From JAOABP01 sp964590395 (GTDB taxonomy: Bacteria > Hydrothermota > Tepidihabitantia > Tepidihabitantales > Tepidihabitantaceae): a stretch of 64,000 nucleotides of DNA. The notes under the pieces are model-generated. The model was not told where the DNA came from, made no database searches, and saw only the letters and a list, made by a program, of their open reading frames with translations. A program made the translations under genes and the position numbers. The stretch is from NCBI GenBank assembly GCA_964590395.1, contig CAZPVT010000005.1:192989-256988 (forward strand), in the 5' to 3' direction. Below, one piece after another: positions 7,361 to 16,422 of the stretch. How positions within the stretch are numbered: position 1 is the first letter of the stretch; every line of letters starts with the position of its first letter.

Positions 7361-10300
7361 ATGAACGAGACAATTAAAGATTATGCCAAGAGGCGAACGG
7401 TTTTAGAAATCCCTAATCTGCTTTTCCTGCAACGAGAGTCTTTCGCTGATTTCACCCAGTATGGCGTGCCGCCGGAAGCGCGAAGAAATCAGGGATTGGA
7501 AGCAGTGTTCCGTGAGATGTTTCCCATAGTAGATGAGCACAAAAATTTTCGTCTGGAATATGTGAATTATGTGTTTGGCGAACCGCGATATCAGCCGGAT
7601 GAGGCAATTGCCCGAGGGACAACTTATGCGTTGCCCCTGAAGGTACGGTTGCGGCTGGTAAAACTTGACTGGAAGCGAAGCAAGAACCCTTTTGAGACAG
7701 GGAACGAAGATGTACGGGAAGCTTTGGAGCAGGAGGTTTATTTTTGTGATTTGCCATGGATGACGGTTAACGGGTCGTTCATTATTAATGGGGTGGAGCG
7801 GGTGGTCGTCAGTCAGTTGCATCGTTCCCCGGGGGTTTATTTTTCTCGGAATGGAGAAGAGGTCTCAGCACTGTTAGTACCTTTGCGTGGAGCGTGGTTT
7901 GAACTGGTGGTTGACAAAAATCGGGTTTTACTGGTTGTTTTGGATAGAAAGCGGCGGATATCAGCAGGAACTTTTTTGCGAGCGCTGGGTTATACCCATT
8001 CGGCACTGATAAAGGAACTTTATCAAGTAGAACAGCGAAAGTTTAGGGTGGGCGATGTACTGGCAGATGATATCAAAATTGAAGAAGACAGAATCAGTGG
8101 CGGAGAGGAGCGAAAAACGGAGATTATTCTTGCCAAGGCAGGCGAGCGATTGAGCGAGGCTTTAATCGATTTCCTTAACAGTAAGGGCATTGAGTCCGGA
8201 GAGGTTATTAGTGATGGACAGGTGGGGGTGGATGCCGTAGTTAATACGCTGTCCAGCGATAAGTCGTCTTCAAAAGAGGATGCGATTAAACGGATATATA
8301 TGCGGTTGCGAGGGATTGTACCACATTCGATTGATGTTGCAGAAAATTTGATTTCTGGAATGCTTTTTGACGCCCGGCGGTTTGATTTAGGAAAGGTGGG
8401 GAGGTTTAAGCTAAACCAGCGCCTCTGGTTGAGAACGTTCGAAGACCACTCGGCACTAAAGCATAGTGATATTTTCGCGATCATCGAGCGGTTGTTACGG
8501 TTAGTAGACGAGGCGCAGTTTGCTGTGCTAAGGGTTAAGTGTAAAGGAAAGCAGGCTGTCGATGGCGTATTAAAGACGGTTGCTGGTGAGAATTTAGAAC
8601 CGGATAGTTATTATTTTTATGAACGACGGGGTGAATTGCAGTTATGGTATAAGGAGGAAACCAGAGGACGGCGGGCGGCGGAAATGATGGAAAAAGAAGG
8701 AGCCCGGATGGATTTAGAGTTGATGAGGTATCAGTATGACGATGTTGACCATCTGGGCAGTAGACGAGTAAGGAGGGTGGGGGAACTTCTGGAAAATCAG
8801 TTTCGTATCGCCTTAATGCAATTAGCCCAAAATGTTAGGGAGCGAGCGGGATTTGTCGACGATGCCCAGTTGATTCCCCAAGAGTTGGTTAATACCAAGG
8901 TGGTGGCTAATGCAGCAATGCAGTTTTTTACTCAGAATCAATTGTGCCAGTTTATGGAACAGACCAATCCTCTTGCGGAACTAACTCATAAGCGCAGAGT
9001 TTCGACACTTGGGCCCGGAGGTTTGACCAAGGAAACAGCGGGTTTTGAGGTTCGGGATGTCCATTATTCTCACTACGGAAGGCTTTGCCCGATTGAAACA
9101 CCAGAGGGGCCTAATATCGGGTTAATCGCAACTGTGGCAACATATTCCCGAATCGACCATTACGGTTTTATCAGCACACCATATTGGGAGGTGAGGGATG
9201 GCAAGGTTATTATAGGAAAGGGCAAAGAGGTGTATTTAACGCCCGATGAAGAGGATCGATTTACGATTGCCCAGGCAACAAGTGAATTGTTGCCAGATGG
9301 TAGTTTTGCCAAGCGGGAGGTTGTATGCCGGCGGAAAGGGGATGTAGTTACTGTTTCGACTGATGAGGTTGATTTTATGGATATTTCTCCCAAACAGCTT
9401 TTTGCTCCGTCGACGGTGATGATTCCGTTTTTAGAACATGATGACGCTGACCGGGCACTGATGGGAGCCAATATGCAGCGGCAGGCGGTTCCGTTACTGA
9501 TTCCGCAAAAGCCATTGGTGGCAACTGGAGTTGAAGGGAAGTTTGCGGTAGAATCTGGAGCGGTTGTTTTGGCGGAAGAAGATGGGGTTGTTACCAAAGT
9601 AGATGCCCGCAGAGTGGTGGTTCGCACCGAAAAAGGTTTGATCGAGCACCGGCTGATGAAGTATCGGAAGTCTAATCAGTACACCTGTTTGACGCAGCGA
9701 CCGGTGGTGCGGGTAGGTGATACGGTAAAAAAAGGTGATTTACTCGCCGATGGTCCGGCTACTGACAAAGGACAACTGGCGCTGGGAAGAAATGTGTTAG
9801 TGGCTTTTGTTCCTTGGCGTGGGTATAATTATGAAGACGCGATTATTGTCTCGGAAGATCTATTTAAAGAGGATGCCTTTACATCTATTCAAATTTTAGA
9901 GTTTGAGATTCAGGCACGGGAGACGCGGTTAGGTCCGGAGCAAATTACTCGAGATATACCTGGCGCCACCGAGGATGAATTGAGAAACCTTGATGAGTTA
10001 GGAATTGTGCGTTTAGGAGCCGAAGTAGGACCGAGAGATATTCTTGTCGGCAGAATTACTCCGAAAGGAGAAACGGAGTATACCCCAGAAGAACGACTGT
10101 TACGAGCAATTTTTGGCGAAAAAGCGGCAAATGTTAAAGACAGTTCACTGCGAGTTGAGCCCGGAGTCTACGGAACGGTCATTGACCGAAAGATTTTGTC
10201 CCGGAAGTTAAATGATCAGATTTCACGGTATTTAGAAAAAGAGCGTGTAGCGGAAGCCCAAAGACGATACGAGCTGAAGAAAGAGTTCTTACAGCAGCGG

Positions 10301-11389
10301 AGGGACGAGAAGTTGAAAGCGGTGCTCAGGGGACATAAGGCGGCGGCCAATGCGCGAACGACAAAGGGTAAGGTTGTGCACAAAGCCGGGCTGGTGATGG
10401 ATGAAGAATTTCTTAATTCGGAGGCTTTTAGTAGCGTAGCCAATTTTGAGCAACTGGTCTCTAACCCAAGATTGCAGGAAAGAATAAAGGAGATTATGCA
10501 GGAGTATGAATCAGCGTTGGTCCAGGCACAAGAAGGGAGAAAGGCGGGAGAAGAACGAGCAATCAGAGGAGACGAGCTACCCCACGGTGTGCTGCAATGG
10601 GTGAGGATTTTTATCGCTCAGAAACGAAGATTGTCAGTAGGAGACAAATTGGCAGGCAGACACGGAAATAAGGGGGTTGTGTCTAAAATTCTACCTACTG
10701 AGGACATGCCTTTCATTGCTGTTGCTCCGAACGGTGAGGCGAGTAACACCATTAAGGAGATGCGCGGTCTCCAGGTCGATATGGTTTTGAACCCTCTTGG
10801 TGTGCCATCGCGAATGAATTTAGGTCAGGTGCTGGAGGCACATCTCGGCTGGGCAGCAAGGGTTTTGGGTTACCAAGCGGTGTGTCCGGTTTTTGAGAGT
10901 GCCTCACCGGAAGAAATTAAGGAAGAACTGCGCCGTGCCGGTCTACCTTCTGACGGAAAGGTGGTGTTATATGATGGCCGGACCGGTGAGCCATTTAAGG
11001 GCAAGGTTACTTTAGGAATAATGTATATGATGAAGTTAACTCATATGGTCGATGATAAAATCCATGCCCGTTCTACCGGTAAGTATTCGTTGATTACTCA
11101 ACAGCCACTGGGTGGTAAGGCACAGTTTGGCGGGCAGCGGTTTGGTGAAATGGAGGTGTGGGCACTTGAGGCTTACGGTGCAGCACACGCTTTGCAGGAG
11201 ATGCTGACGATTAAATCGGACGATGTTGAGGGGCGAAGCGCACTTTATGAGGCACTGGTGAGAGGAAAGAATCCGCCGCGGCCGAAGGCGCCAGCGTCAT
11301 TCGCGGTGTTAGTTAAAGAACTGCAGGGACTGGGATTGGAGTTGATATCCGAGAGGGAAAAACGGAGAGCGGATGAGGTTGGTAATTAG
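7361..11389 (+). CDS. rpoB: RNA polymerase subunit beta
   Basis: A 1342-residue beta subunit. Visible landmarks are the rifampicin-pocket segment QLCQFMEQTNPLAELTHKRR (residues about 528-547), GPGGLTKETAGFEVRD, IETPEGPNIGLI, and the C-terminal GGKAQFGGQRFGEMEVWALE. The ATG at 7361 is preferred over a TTG at 7358 because GAGGGG at 7351-7356 leaves a workable spacing only to the ATG. Against the E. coli pocket as I remember it, D516 is E, N518 is T, S512 is C and S522 is A; H526, R529 and S531 are retained. Confidence 0.98.
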   Translation: MNETIKDYAKRRTVLEIPNLLFLQRESFADFTQYGVPPEARRNQGLEAVFREMFPIVDEHKNFRLEYVNYVFGEPRYQPDEAIARGTTYALPLKVRLRLVKLDWKRSKNPFETGNEDVREALEQEVYFCDLPWMTVNGSFIINGVERVVVSQLHRSPGVYFSRNGEEVSALLVPLRGAWFELVVDKNRVLLVVLDRKRRISAGTFLRALGYTHSALIKELYQVEQRKFRVGDVLADDIKIEEDRISGGEERKTEIILAKAGERLSEALIDFLNSKGIESGEVISDGQVGVDAVVNTLSSDKSSSKEDAIKRIYMRLRGIVPHSIDVAENLISGMLFDARRFDLGKVGRFKLNQRLWLRTFEDHSALKHSDIFAIIERLLRLVDEAQFAVLRVKCKGKQAVDGVLKTVAGENLEPDSYYFYERRGELQLWYKEETRGRRAAEMMEKEGARMDLELMRYQYDDVDHLGSRRVRRVGELLENQFRIALMQLAQNVRERAGFVDDAQLIPQELVNTKVVANAAMQFFTQNQLCQFMEQTNPLAELTHKRRVSTLGPGGLTKETAGFEVRDVHYSHYGRLCPIETPEGPNIGLIATVATYSRIDHYGFISTPYWEVRDGKVIIGKGKEVYLTPDEEDRFTIAQATSELLPDGSFAKREVVCRRKGDVVTVSTDEVDFMDISPKQLFAPSTVMIPFLEHDDADRALMGANMQRQAVPLLIPQKPLVATGVEGKFAVESGAVVLAEEDGVVTKVDARRVVVRTEKGLIEHRLMKYRKSNQYTCLTQRPVVRVGDTVKKGDLLADGPATDKGQLALGRNVLVAFVPWRGYNYEDAIIVSEDLFKEDAFTSIQILEFEIQARETRLGPEQITRDIPGATEDELRNLDELGIVRLGAEVGPRDILVGRITPKGETEYTPEERLLRAIFGEKAANVKDSSLRVEPGVYGTVIDRKILSRKLNDQISRYLEKERVAEAQRRYELKKEFLQQRRDEKLKAVLRGHKAAANARTTKGKVVHKAGLVMDEEFLNSEAFSSVANFEQLVSNPRLQERIKEIMQEYESALVQAQEGRKAGEERAIRGDELPHGVLQWVRIFIAQKRRLSVGDKLAGRHGNKGVVSKILPTEDMPFIAVAPNGEASNTIKEMRGLQVDMVLNPLGVPSRMNLGQVLEAHLGWAARVLGYQAVCPVFESASPEEIKEELRRAGLPSDGKVVLYDGRTGEPFKGKVTLGIMYMMKLTHMVDDKIHARSTGKYSLITQQPLGGKAQFGGQRFGEMEVWALEAYGAAHALQEMLTIKSDDVEGRSALYEALVRGKNPPRPKAPASFAVLVKELQGLGLELISEREKRRADEVGN

Positions 11390-11436
11390 GGCTCTAAATT
11401 TCTTGGTAATTTTTGAAAATGTGAGGAGATCGATGA

Positions 11437-14400
11437 ATGAGCAGTGAAAGGGATTTTGTCTATGATTTTGACTCACTCCGCTTGAGAATTGCTTCACCAG
11501 AGACAATTCGGAGTTGGTCAAGTGGCGAGGTTATAAAGCCAGAGACAATTAATTATCGGACCCAGAAGCCGGAGAAGGATGGTTTGTTCTGTGAACGGAT
11601 TTTTGGTCCAGTCAAAGATCACGAGTGTAATTGCGGTAAGTACAAGAAGGTGAGATATAAGGGTATTGTCTGCGACCGGTGCGGGGTTGAAGTTACCAGT
11701 GCGGCTGTGCGCCGGCAGCGGATGGGGCATATTGAATTGGCGGTTCCCGTAGCCCACACACTTTTTTATCAGGTACCGCCGTCAAAGATTGGATTGATGC
11801 TGGATATGACTGTCAATGAGGTAGAGACCGTGCTGAATTATGAGGCCTATGTGGTTTGGGAATCTGCCGGCTCACCATATAAACGGCTGGATTTGATTGG
11901 AGAGGAGGCGTATCAAGAGGTCCAAAGTCGGTTTCCCGGTTTTGAAGCGGCGACCGGCGCTGGGGCATTAAAGCAATTGTTAGCCAGTATTGAACTGGAT
12001 GACCTGGCAGCAGATCTTCGGGCGAGGATTAAACACGAAAGTTCACGCCGATTTAGTTTGCTTCGAAGGTTGAGGGTGGTTGAGGCATTCCGGAGTTCCG
12101 GAGCAAAGCCGGAGTGGATGATTTTAGATGTGCTGCCGGTGATACCACCGGATTTACGACCGCTGGTTCCTTTGGAAGGAGGACGGTACGCGACCTCAGA
12201 TTTGAATGACCTTTACAAACGGGTGATCGTCCGCAATAATCGTCTTAAGCATTTGATGTCCATCCGGACACCGGAGATAATTTTGAAGAATGAAAAGCGT
12301 ATGCTGCAGGATGCGGTTGATGCACTTTTTTTAAATGAATCAAGGCCAAGACCTGTGAAGGGGAAGGGTAATCGGCCGTTGAAGTCATTGTGTGAGGCGC
12401 TAAGGGGAAAGCAGGGAAGATTCAGGAGGAATCTGTTAGGAAAACGGGTTGATTATTCCGGCAGGTCGGCGATTGTCGTTGATCCGACCTTGAAGTTATA
12501 TCAGTGCAGTCTCCCCAAGGAAATGGCACTGGAATTGTTCGGGCCGATGATTCTGCGCCGTCTGGAGGAGCGGAAATTGGCAGACAGCGAACGGGGTGCC
12601 AAAAGTATGTATCGTCAAGAGGCGCCGGAGGTGTGGGAGGTATTGGAGGAGGTAACGAGGGAGCATCCGGTTTTGTTGAATCGCGCTCCTACGTTGCACC
12701 GGGTTTCTATTGAGGCATTTTATCCGGTGCTTTCTGAGCACCGGGCGATCGGTATTCATCCGCTGGTCTGTCCCCCGTTTAACGCGGACTTTGACGGAGA
12801 TACGATGTCGGTTCACATCCCAGTGACCCCGGAGGGAATTCTAGAGGCGGAAGTTCTGATGCTTGCACCGCATAACATTCTGTCGCCAGCCCACGGTAAA
12901 CCGCTAATGGTGCCTTCGCAGGATATCGTGGCGGGAATATATTATATTTCCAAGACCAAACCGGGTGAAGTGAAACCGGTGGCGTATTTTGATGACTTTC
13001 ATGCTGTGCGTTCGGCTTTTGATCTGCGGGAATTAGATGTGCACGACTGGGTTGGTTTTAAATATCAGGGGGAGAAGATCCTGACAACAGTGGGTAGGGT
13101 AATTTTAAACGAGGTCTTGCCAGATAGCCTTCGGTTTGTGAACGAGGTGGTTCCTAAGGATAAACTGGTTGGGTTGATTGACCGGTGTGCCCGTAGTTTG
13201 GGGTTGGATGTAACCGTGAAATTACTTGACGATTTGAAAGACTTGGGATTTGAAATGGCAACTTTATCCGGGTTATCCATTGGAATGGATGATATCATTG
13301 TTCCCGAGGAAAAGGGGCAGATTTTGGAGCGTAGCGAGGAGGAGGTGCGCCGCGTACAGAAGGCTTATGATCGGGGACTGATGACCGAGTCCGAGAAGTA
13401 TAATAAGATTGTTAACACATGGACGCTTGCCACCGCGGAGGTAGAGGAGGCACTGATGGAGCGCATACGGGCGGATCAAAATGGTTTCAATCCCGTTTTT
13501 ATGTTGATTGACTCCGGTGCCCGCGGTTCCCGTACTCAGGCCGCGCAGTTGGGCGGAATGAGGGGGTTAATGGCAAAGCCGCAGCGGCGGACAGTTGGCG
13601 AGGAGGTAATTGAGACTCCGATCAAAAGTTCCTTCCGCGAGGGGCTTTCGGTCTGGGAGTATTTTATTTCCACCCACGGCGCACGGAAGGGACTTACCGA
13701 TACCGCGCTGAAAACCGCTGAAGCAGGTTATCTTACCCGGCGTTTGGTAGATGTAGCTCAGGATGTAGTAATTACCATCGAGGATTGTAAAACTATCGTG
13801 GGCCAGGAGATAACGGCATTACGCGAGGGGGGGGATATCATTGAGCCGCTGAGTGAACGGATTGTGGGACGGTTTGCCCTTGATGATATTGTTAATCCGG
13901 TAACCAATGAGGTAATCGTGCATGCGGGGGAGGAAATTGCCGATGATGCGGCGGAGGAGATTGAGAGTTGTGGTATTGAAATGGTCAAGGTGCGATCGGT
14001 TTTGACCTGCGAAGCAAGAAACGGTTTGTGCGTGAAGTGTTACGGGAGAAATATGGCAACAGGTCGGGTGGTGGAGATCGGGGAGGCGGTCGGCATAATA
14101 GCGGCACAATCAATCGGTGAGCCGGGGACGCAGTTGACGCTGAAAACTTTTCATGTTGGTGGTGTGGCGGCACGCGTGGCAGAACAGACGAAGGCAACGG
14201 CGAGGTTTGCGGGAAAGATCAAGTTTGAAAGTCTAAATGTCTGTCAGCGAAGCGATGGTGAACTGACGACGCTTTCCCAGGGGAAAATACTGCTTACCGC
14301 ACCAGAGCGGGCAATGCCTTTTACCGTACCTGCTGGAGCGTTGATCCGGGTGAACGACGGTCAGGAAGTTAAAGAAGGCGATGTCTTGTTTGAATGGGAG

Positions 14401-15450
14401 CCTTATTCAATTTCCCTGCTGGCTCAGAGACAAGGGGTTGTTAGGTTCAAGGATATCGAGGTAGGAAGGACTTTACGGGAGGATATTGATGAACAAACCG
14501 AGCGGATGCAGCGGATAATCGTCGAGGACCGAGCACGGAAGTTGCATCCGATGCTGGAAATTGTCAATGAAAAGGGAAGGGTTATTGAAACCCATTCTTT
14601 ACCAGTTGGGGCATATTTAATGGTGGAGGATGATGATAAGGTTATGCCTGGGGATGTGTTGGCAAGGCTTTTACGGGAGATGGCGAGAACCCGGGATATC
14701 ACCGGTGGTCTGCCGAAGGTAGCCGAACTATTTGAGGCGAAGCGAGTAAAGTCACCTGCGGTTATTTCCGAAATCGATGGTACGGTAGAAGTGGGGGAAC
14801 CCAAGGAAGGGAAAAGAGTGGTGAAGGTGATATCCGAAGGAGAGGCGGTGAAGGAATATGAGATCCCGTACGGTAAGTATCTCCTGGTCCAGACAGGAAA
14901 TCGGGTTAAGGCCGGAGATAAGTTGTGTGAAGGGTCGGTTGATCCCCATGATGTCCTGAAGGTTAAAGGGTGGTTAGCGGTTCAGGAGTTTTTGACAAAC
15001 CAGATTCAGGCAGTTTATCGGCTGCAAAAGGTTAAGATCAACGATAAGCACATTTCAATCATTGTCCGCCAGATGTTAAGAAAGGTTCGGATTGAGGATT
15101 CGGGTGATTCCAGCTTTATTGAAGGGGAGGTCGTGGAACGGCGACGGGTGCTGGATGAGAATGAGCGGTTGCTGGCAGAGGGATTGAGACCTGCCAGTTA
15201 TCAGCCAATCTTACTTGGTATTACTCGGGCGGCGTTATTGACAGAGAGTTTTCTATCTGCGGCATCTTTCCAGGAGACGACCAGAGTGTTGTCTGAGGCG
15301 GCAATTCAGGGCCGTGAGGATAAGTTGCGGGGTTTGAAGGAGAATGTGATCGTCGGCAGGCTAATTCCAGCCGGGACAGGCTTTCGTGATTTTTCGCGGA
15401 TTAGACTCTTAAGCGATACCGAAAATGAAAAGGAACAGGAGGCAGCTTAA
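11437..15450 (+). CDS. rpoC: RNA polymerase subunit beta-prime
   Basis: A 1337-residue beta-prime subunit in the usual place, 47 bases after rpoB. The N-terminal zinc site is CNCGKYKKVRYKGIVCDRCG. The catalytic magnesium loop reads NADFDGDTMSVH; the usual sequence is NADFDGDQMAVH, so the Q to T change is unusual while all three Asp residues are kept. The second zinc site uses CEARNGLCVKCYG near residue 865. The ATG at 11437 follows GAGGAG; another ATG at 11433 hits a stop after four codons. Confidence 0.98.
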   Translation: MSSERDFVYDFDSLRLRIASPETIRSWSSGEVIKPETINYRTQKPEKDGLFCERIFGPVKDHECNCGKYKKVRYKGIVCDRCGVEVTSAAVRRQRMGHIELAVPVAHTLFYQVPPSKIGLMLDMTVNEVETVLNYEAYVVWESAGSPYKRLDLIGEEAYQEVQSRFPGFEAATGAGALKQLLASIELDDLAADLRARIKHESSRRFSLLRRLRVVEAFRSSGAKPEWMILDVLPVIPPDLRPLVPLEGGRYATSDLNDLYKRVIVRNNRLKHLMSIRTPEIILKNEKRMLQDAVDALFLNESRPRPVKGKGNRPLKSLCEALRGKQGRFRRNLLGKRVDYSGRSAIVVDPTLKLYQCSLPKEMALELFGPMILRRLEERKLADSERGAKSMYRQEAPEVWEVLEEVTREHPVLLNRAPTLHRVSIEAFYPVLSEHRAIGIHPLVCPPFNADFDGDTMSVHIPVTPEGILEAEVLMLAPHNILSPAHGKPLMVPSQDIVAGIYYISKTKPGEVKPVAYFDDFHAVRSAFDLRELDVHDWVGFKYQGEKILTTVGRVILNEVLPDSLRFVNEVVPKDKLVGLIDRCARSLGLDVTVKLLDDLKDLGFEMATLSGLSIGMDDIIVPEEKGQILERSEEEVRRVQKAYDRGLMTESEKYNKIVNTWTLATAEVEEALMERIRADQNGFNPVFMLIDSGARGSRTQAAQLGGMRGLMAKPQRRTVGEEVIETPIKSSFREGLSVWEYFISTHGARKGLTDTALKTAEAGYLTRRLVDVAQDVVITIEDCKTIVGQEITALREGGDIIEPLSERIVGRFALDDIVNPVTNEVIVHAGEEIADDAAEEIESCGIEMVKVRSVLTCEARNGLCVKCYGRNMATGRVVEIGEAVGIIAAQSIGEPGTQLTLKTFHVGGVAARVAEQTKATARFAGKIKFESLNVCQRSDGELTTLSQGKILLTAPERAMPFTVPAGALIRVNDGQEVKEGDVLFEWEPYSISLLAQRQGVVRFKDIEVGRTLREDIDEQTERMQRIIVEDRARKLHPMLEIVNEKGRVIETHSLPVGAYLMVEDDDKVMPGDVLARLLREMARTRDITGGLPKVAELFEAKRVKSPAVISEIDGTVEVGEPKEGKRVVKVISEGEAVKEYEIPYGKYLLVQTGNRVKAGDKLCEGSVDPHDVLKVKGWLAVQEFLTNQIQAVYRLQKVKINDKHISIIVRQMLRKVRIEDSGDSSFIEGEVVERRRVLDENERLLAEGLRPASYQPILLGITRAALLTESFLSAASFQETTRVLSEAAIQGREDKLRGLKENVIVGRLIPAGTGFRDFSRIRLLSDTENEKEQEAA

Positions 15451-15531
15451 TGGAGGATAGGATTGTTCAATATTAAGGAGATGTAATGGTTGTCAAAGCC
15501 AAAGTCTGTGTTAAAATATTAAGGAGTAGTT

Positions 15532-15915
15532 ATGCCTACAATTAATCAGTTGGTACGAAAACGGCGTAAAAAGGTGCGGGTGAGCTCGAAAAGCCCAGCC
15601 TTGATGGGTAATCCGCAGAAACGCGGGGTGTGTACCCGAGTCTATACCACTACCCCTAAGAAACCGAATTCTGCGCTGCGTAAGGTTTGCAAGGTACGAT
15701 TGGCCTCGGGTTATGAGGTAACCGCCTATATCCCTGGAGAGGGGCATAATTTACAGGAGCATTCAATCGTCTTAGTGCGAGGTGGCCGGGTTAAGGATTT
15801 GCCAGGGGTGCGGTATCATGTGGTGCGGGGCGTTTATGACTGTAGTGGGGTGGAGAACAGAAGGCAGGCGAGAAGTCAGTACGGCGTCAAACGACCGAAG
15901 CAGTCAGCAGGATGA
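15532..15915 (+). CDS. rpsL: 30S ribosomal protein S12
   Basis: A 127-residue S12. The TTPKKPNSALRKV loop and GGRVKDLPGVRYH keep both Lys residues of the classic streptomycin sites, so no resistance substitution is visible. It starts at ATG 15532 after AAGGAG. It begins the str-type pair rpsL-rpsG directly behind rpoC; fusA does not follow here, because the plus-strand block ends after rpsG. Confidence 0.98.
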   Translation: MPTINQLVRKRRKKVRVSSKSPALMGNPQKRGVCTRVYTTTPKKPNSALRKVCKVRLASGYEVTAYIPGEGHNLQEHSIVLVRGGRVKDLPGVRYHVVRGVYDCSGVENRRQARSQYGVKRPKQSAG

Positions 15916-15930
15916 GTGCAAGGAGCGAAT

Positions 15931-16401
15931 ATGGCAAGGAGAGGTAAATTCCGAGTTCACAAAGTAGCACCGGACCCGCGGTATAATTCAGTTTTGGTAG
16001 CGAAGTTCATCAATAAATTGATGTGGGCGGGCAAAAAGACGGTTGCCCAGCGGATTTTCTATGAGGCACTGAAGTTGGCTGGAAAAAGAGGCGGCGAGGA
16101 TGGTTATACTATTTTCCAAAAAGCAATTAATAATGTTAAACCGGTTTTAGAGGTTCGACCCAGACGAGTTGGCGGCGCAACCTATCAGATTCCGATGGAG
16201 GTGCCGCCGGCACGCCGGGATACGCTGGCGATTAAGTGGCTGATCGATGCAGCACGGGACCGGAGTGAATATACGATGGTTGAGCGAATGGCAAATGAGT
16301 TGGTTGACGCCAGCAAGAAACAGGGTGGTGCGTTTAAAAAGAAAGAGGATACGCACAAGATGGCGGAGGCTAACCGGGCGTTCGCCCATTATCGCTGGTA
16401 A
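15931..16401 (+). CDS. rpsG: 30S ribosomal protein S7
   Basis: A 156-residue S7, the exact usual length, starting MARRGKFRVHK. It nucleates assembly of the 30S head. The ATG at 15931 follows CAAGGAG; a GTG at 15916 in the same frame would add five residues not found in the family and lies across the ribosome-binding site. It converges with recJ 21 bases away, with no obvious terminator. Confidence 0.97.
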   Translation: MARRGKFRVHKVAPDPRYNSVLVAKFINKLMWAGKKTVAQRIFYEALKLAGKRGGEDGYTIFQKAINNVKPVLEVRPRRVGGATYQIPMEVPPARRDTLAIKWLIDAARDRSEYTMVERMANELVDASKKQGGAFKKKEDTHKMAEANRAFAHYRW

Positions 16402-16422
16402 ATCAATTACCATCCGGTGTAA

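Noticed and set aside
16402..16422. Possible bidirectional terminator between rpsG and recJ
   Set aside because: Only a 5-bp ATTAC/GTAAT stem with no T tract on either strand.
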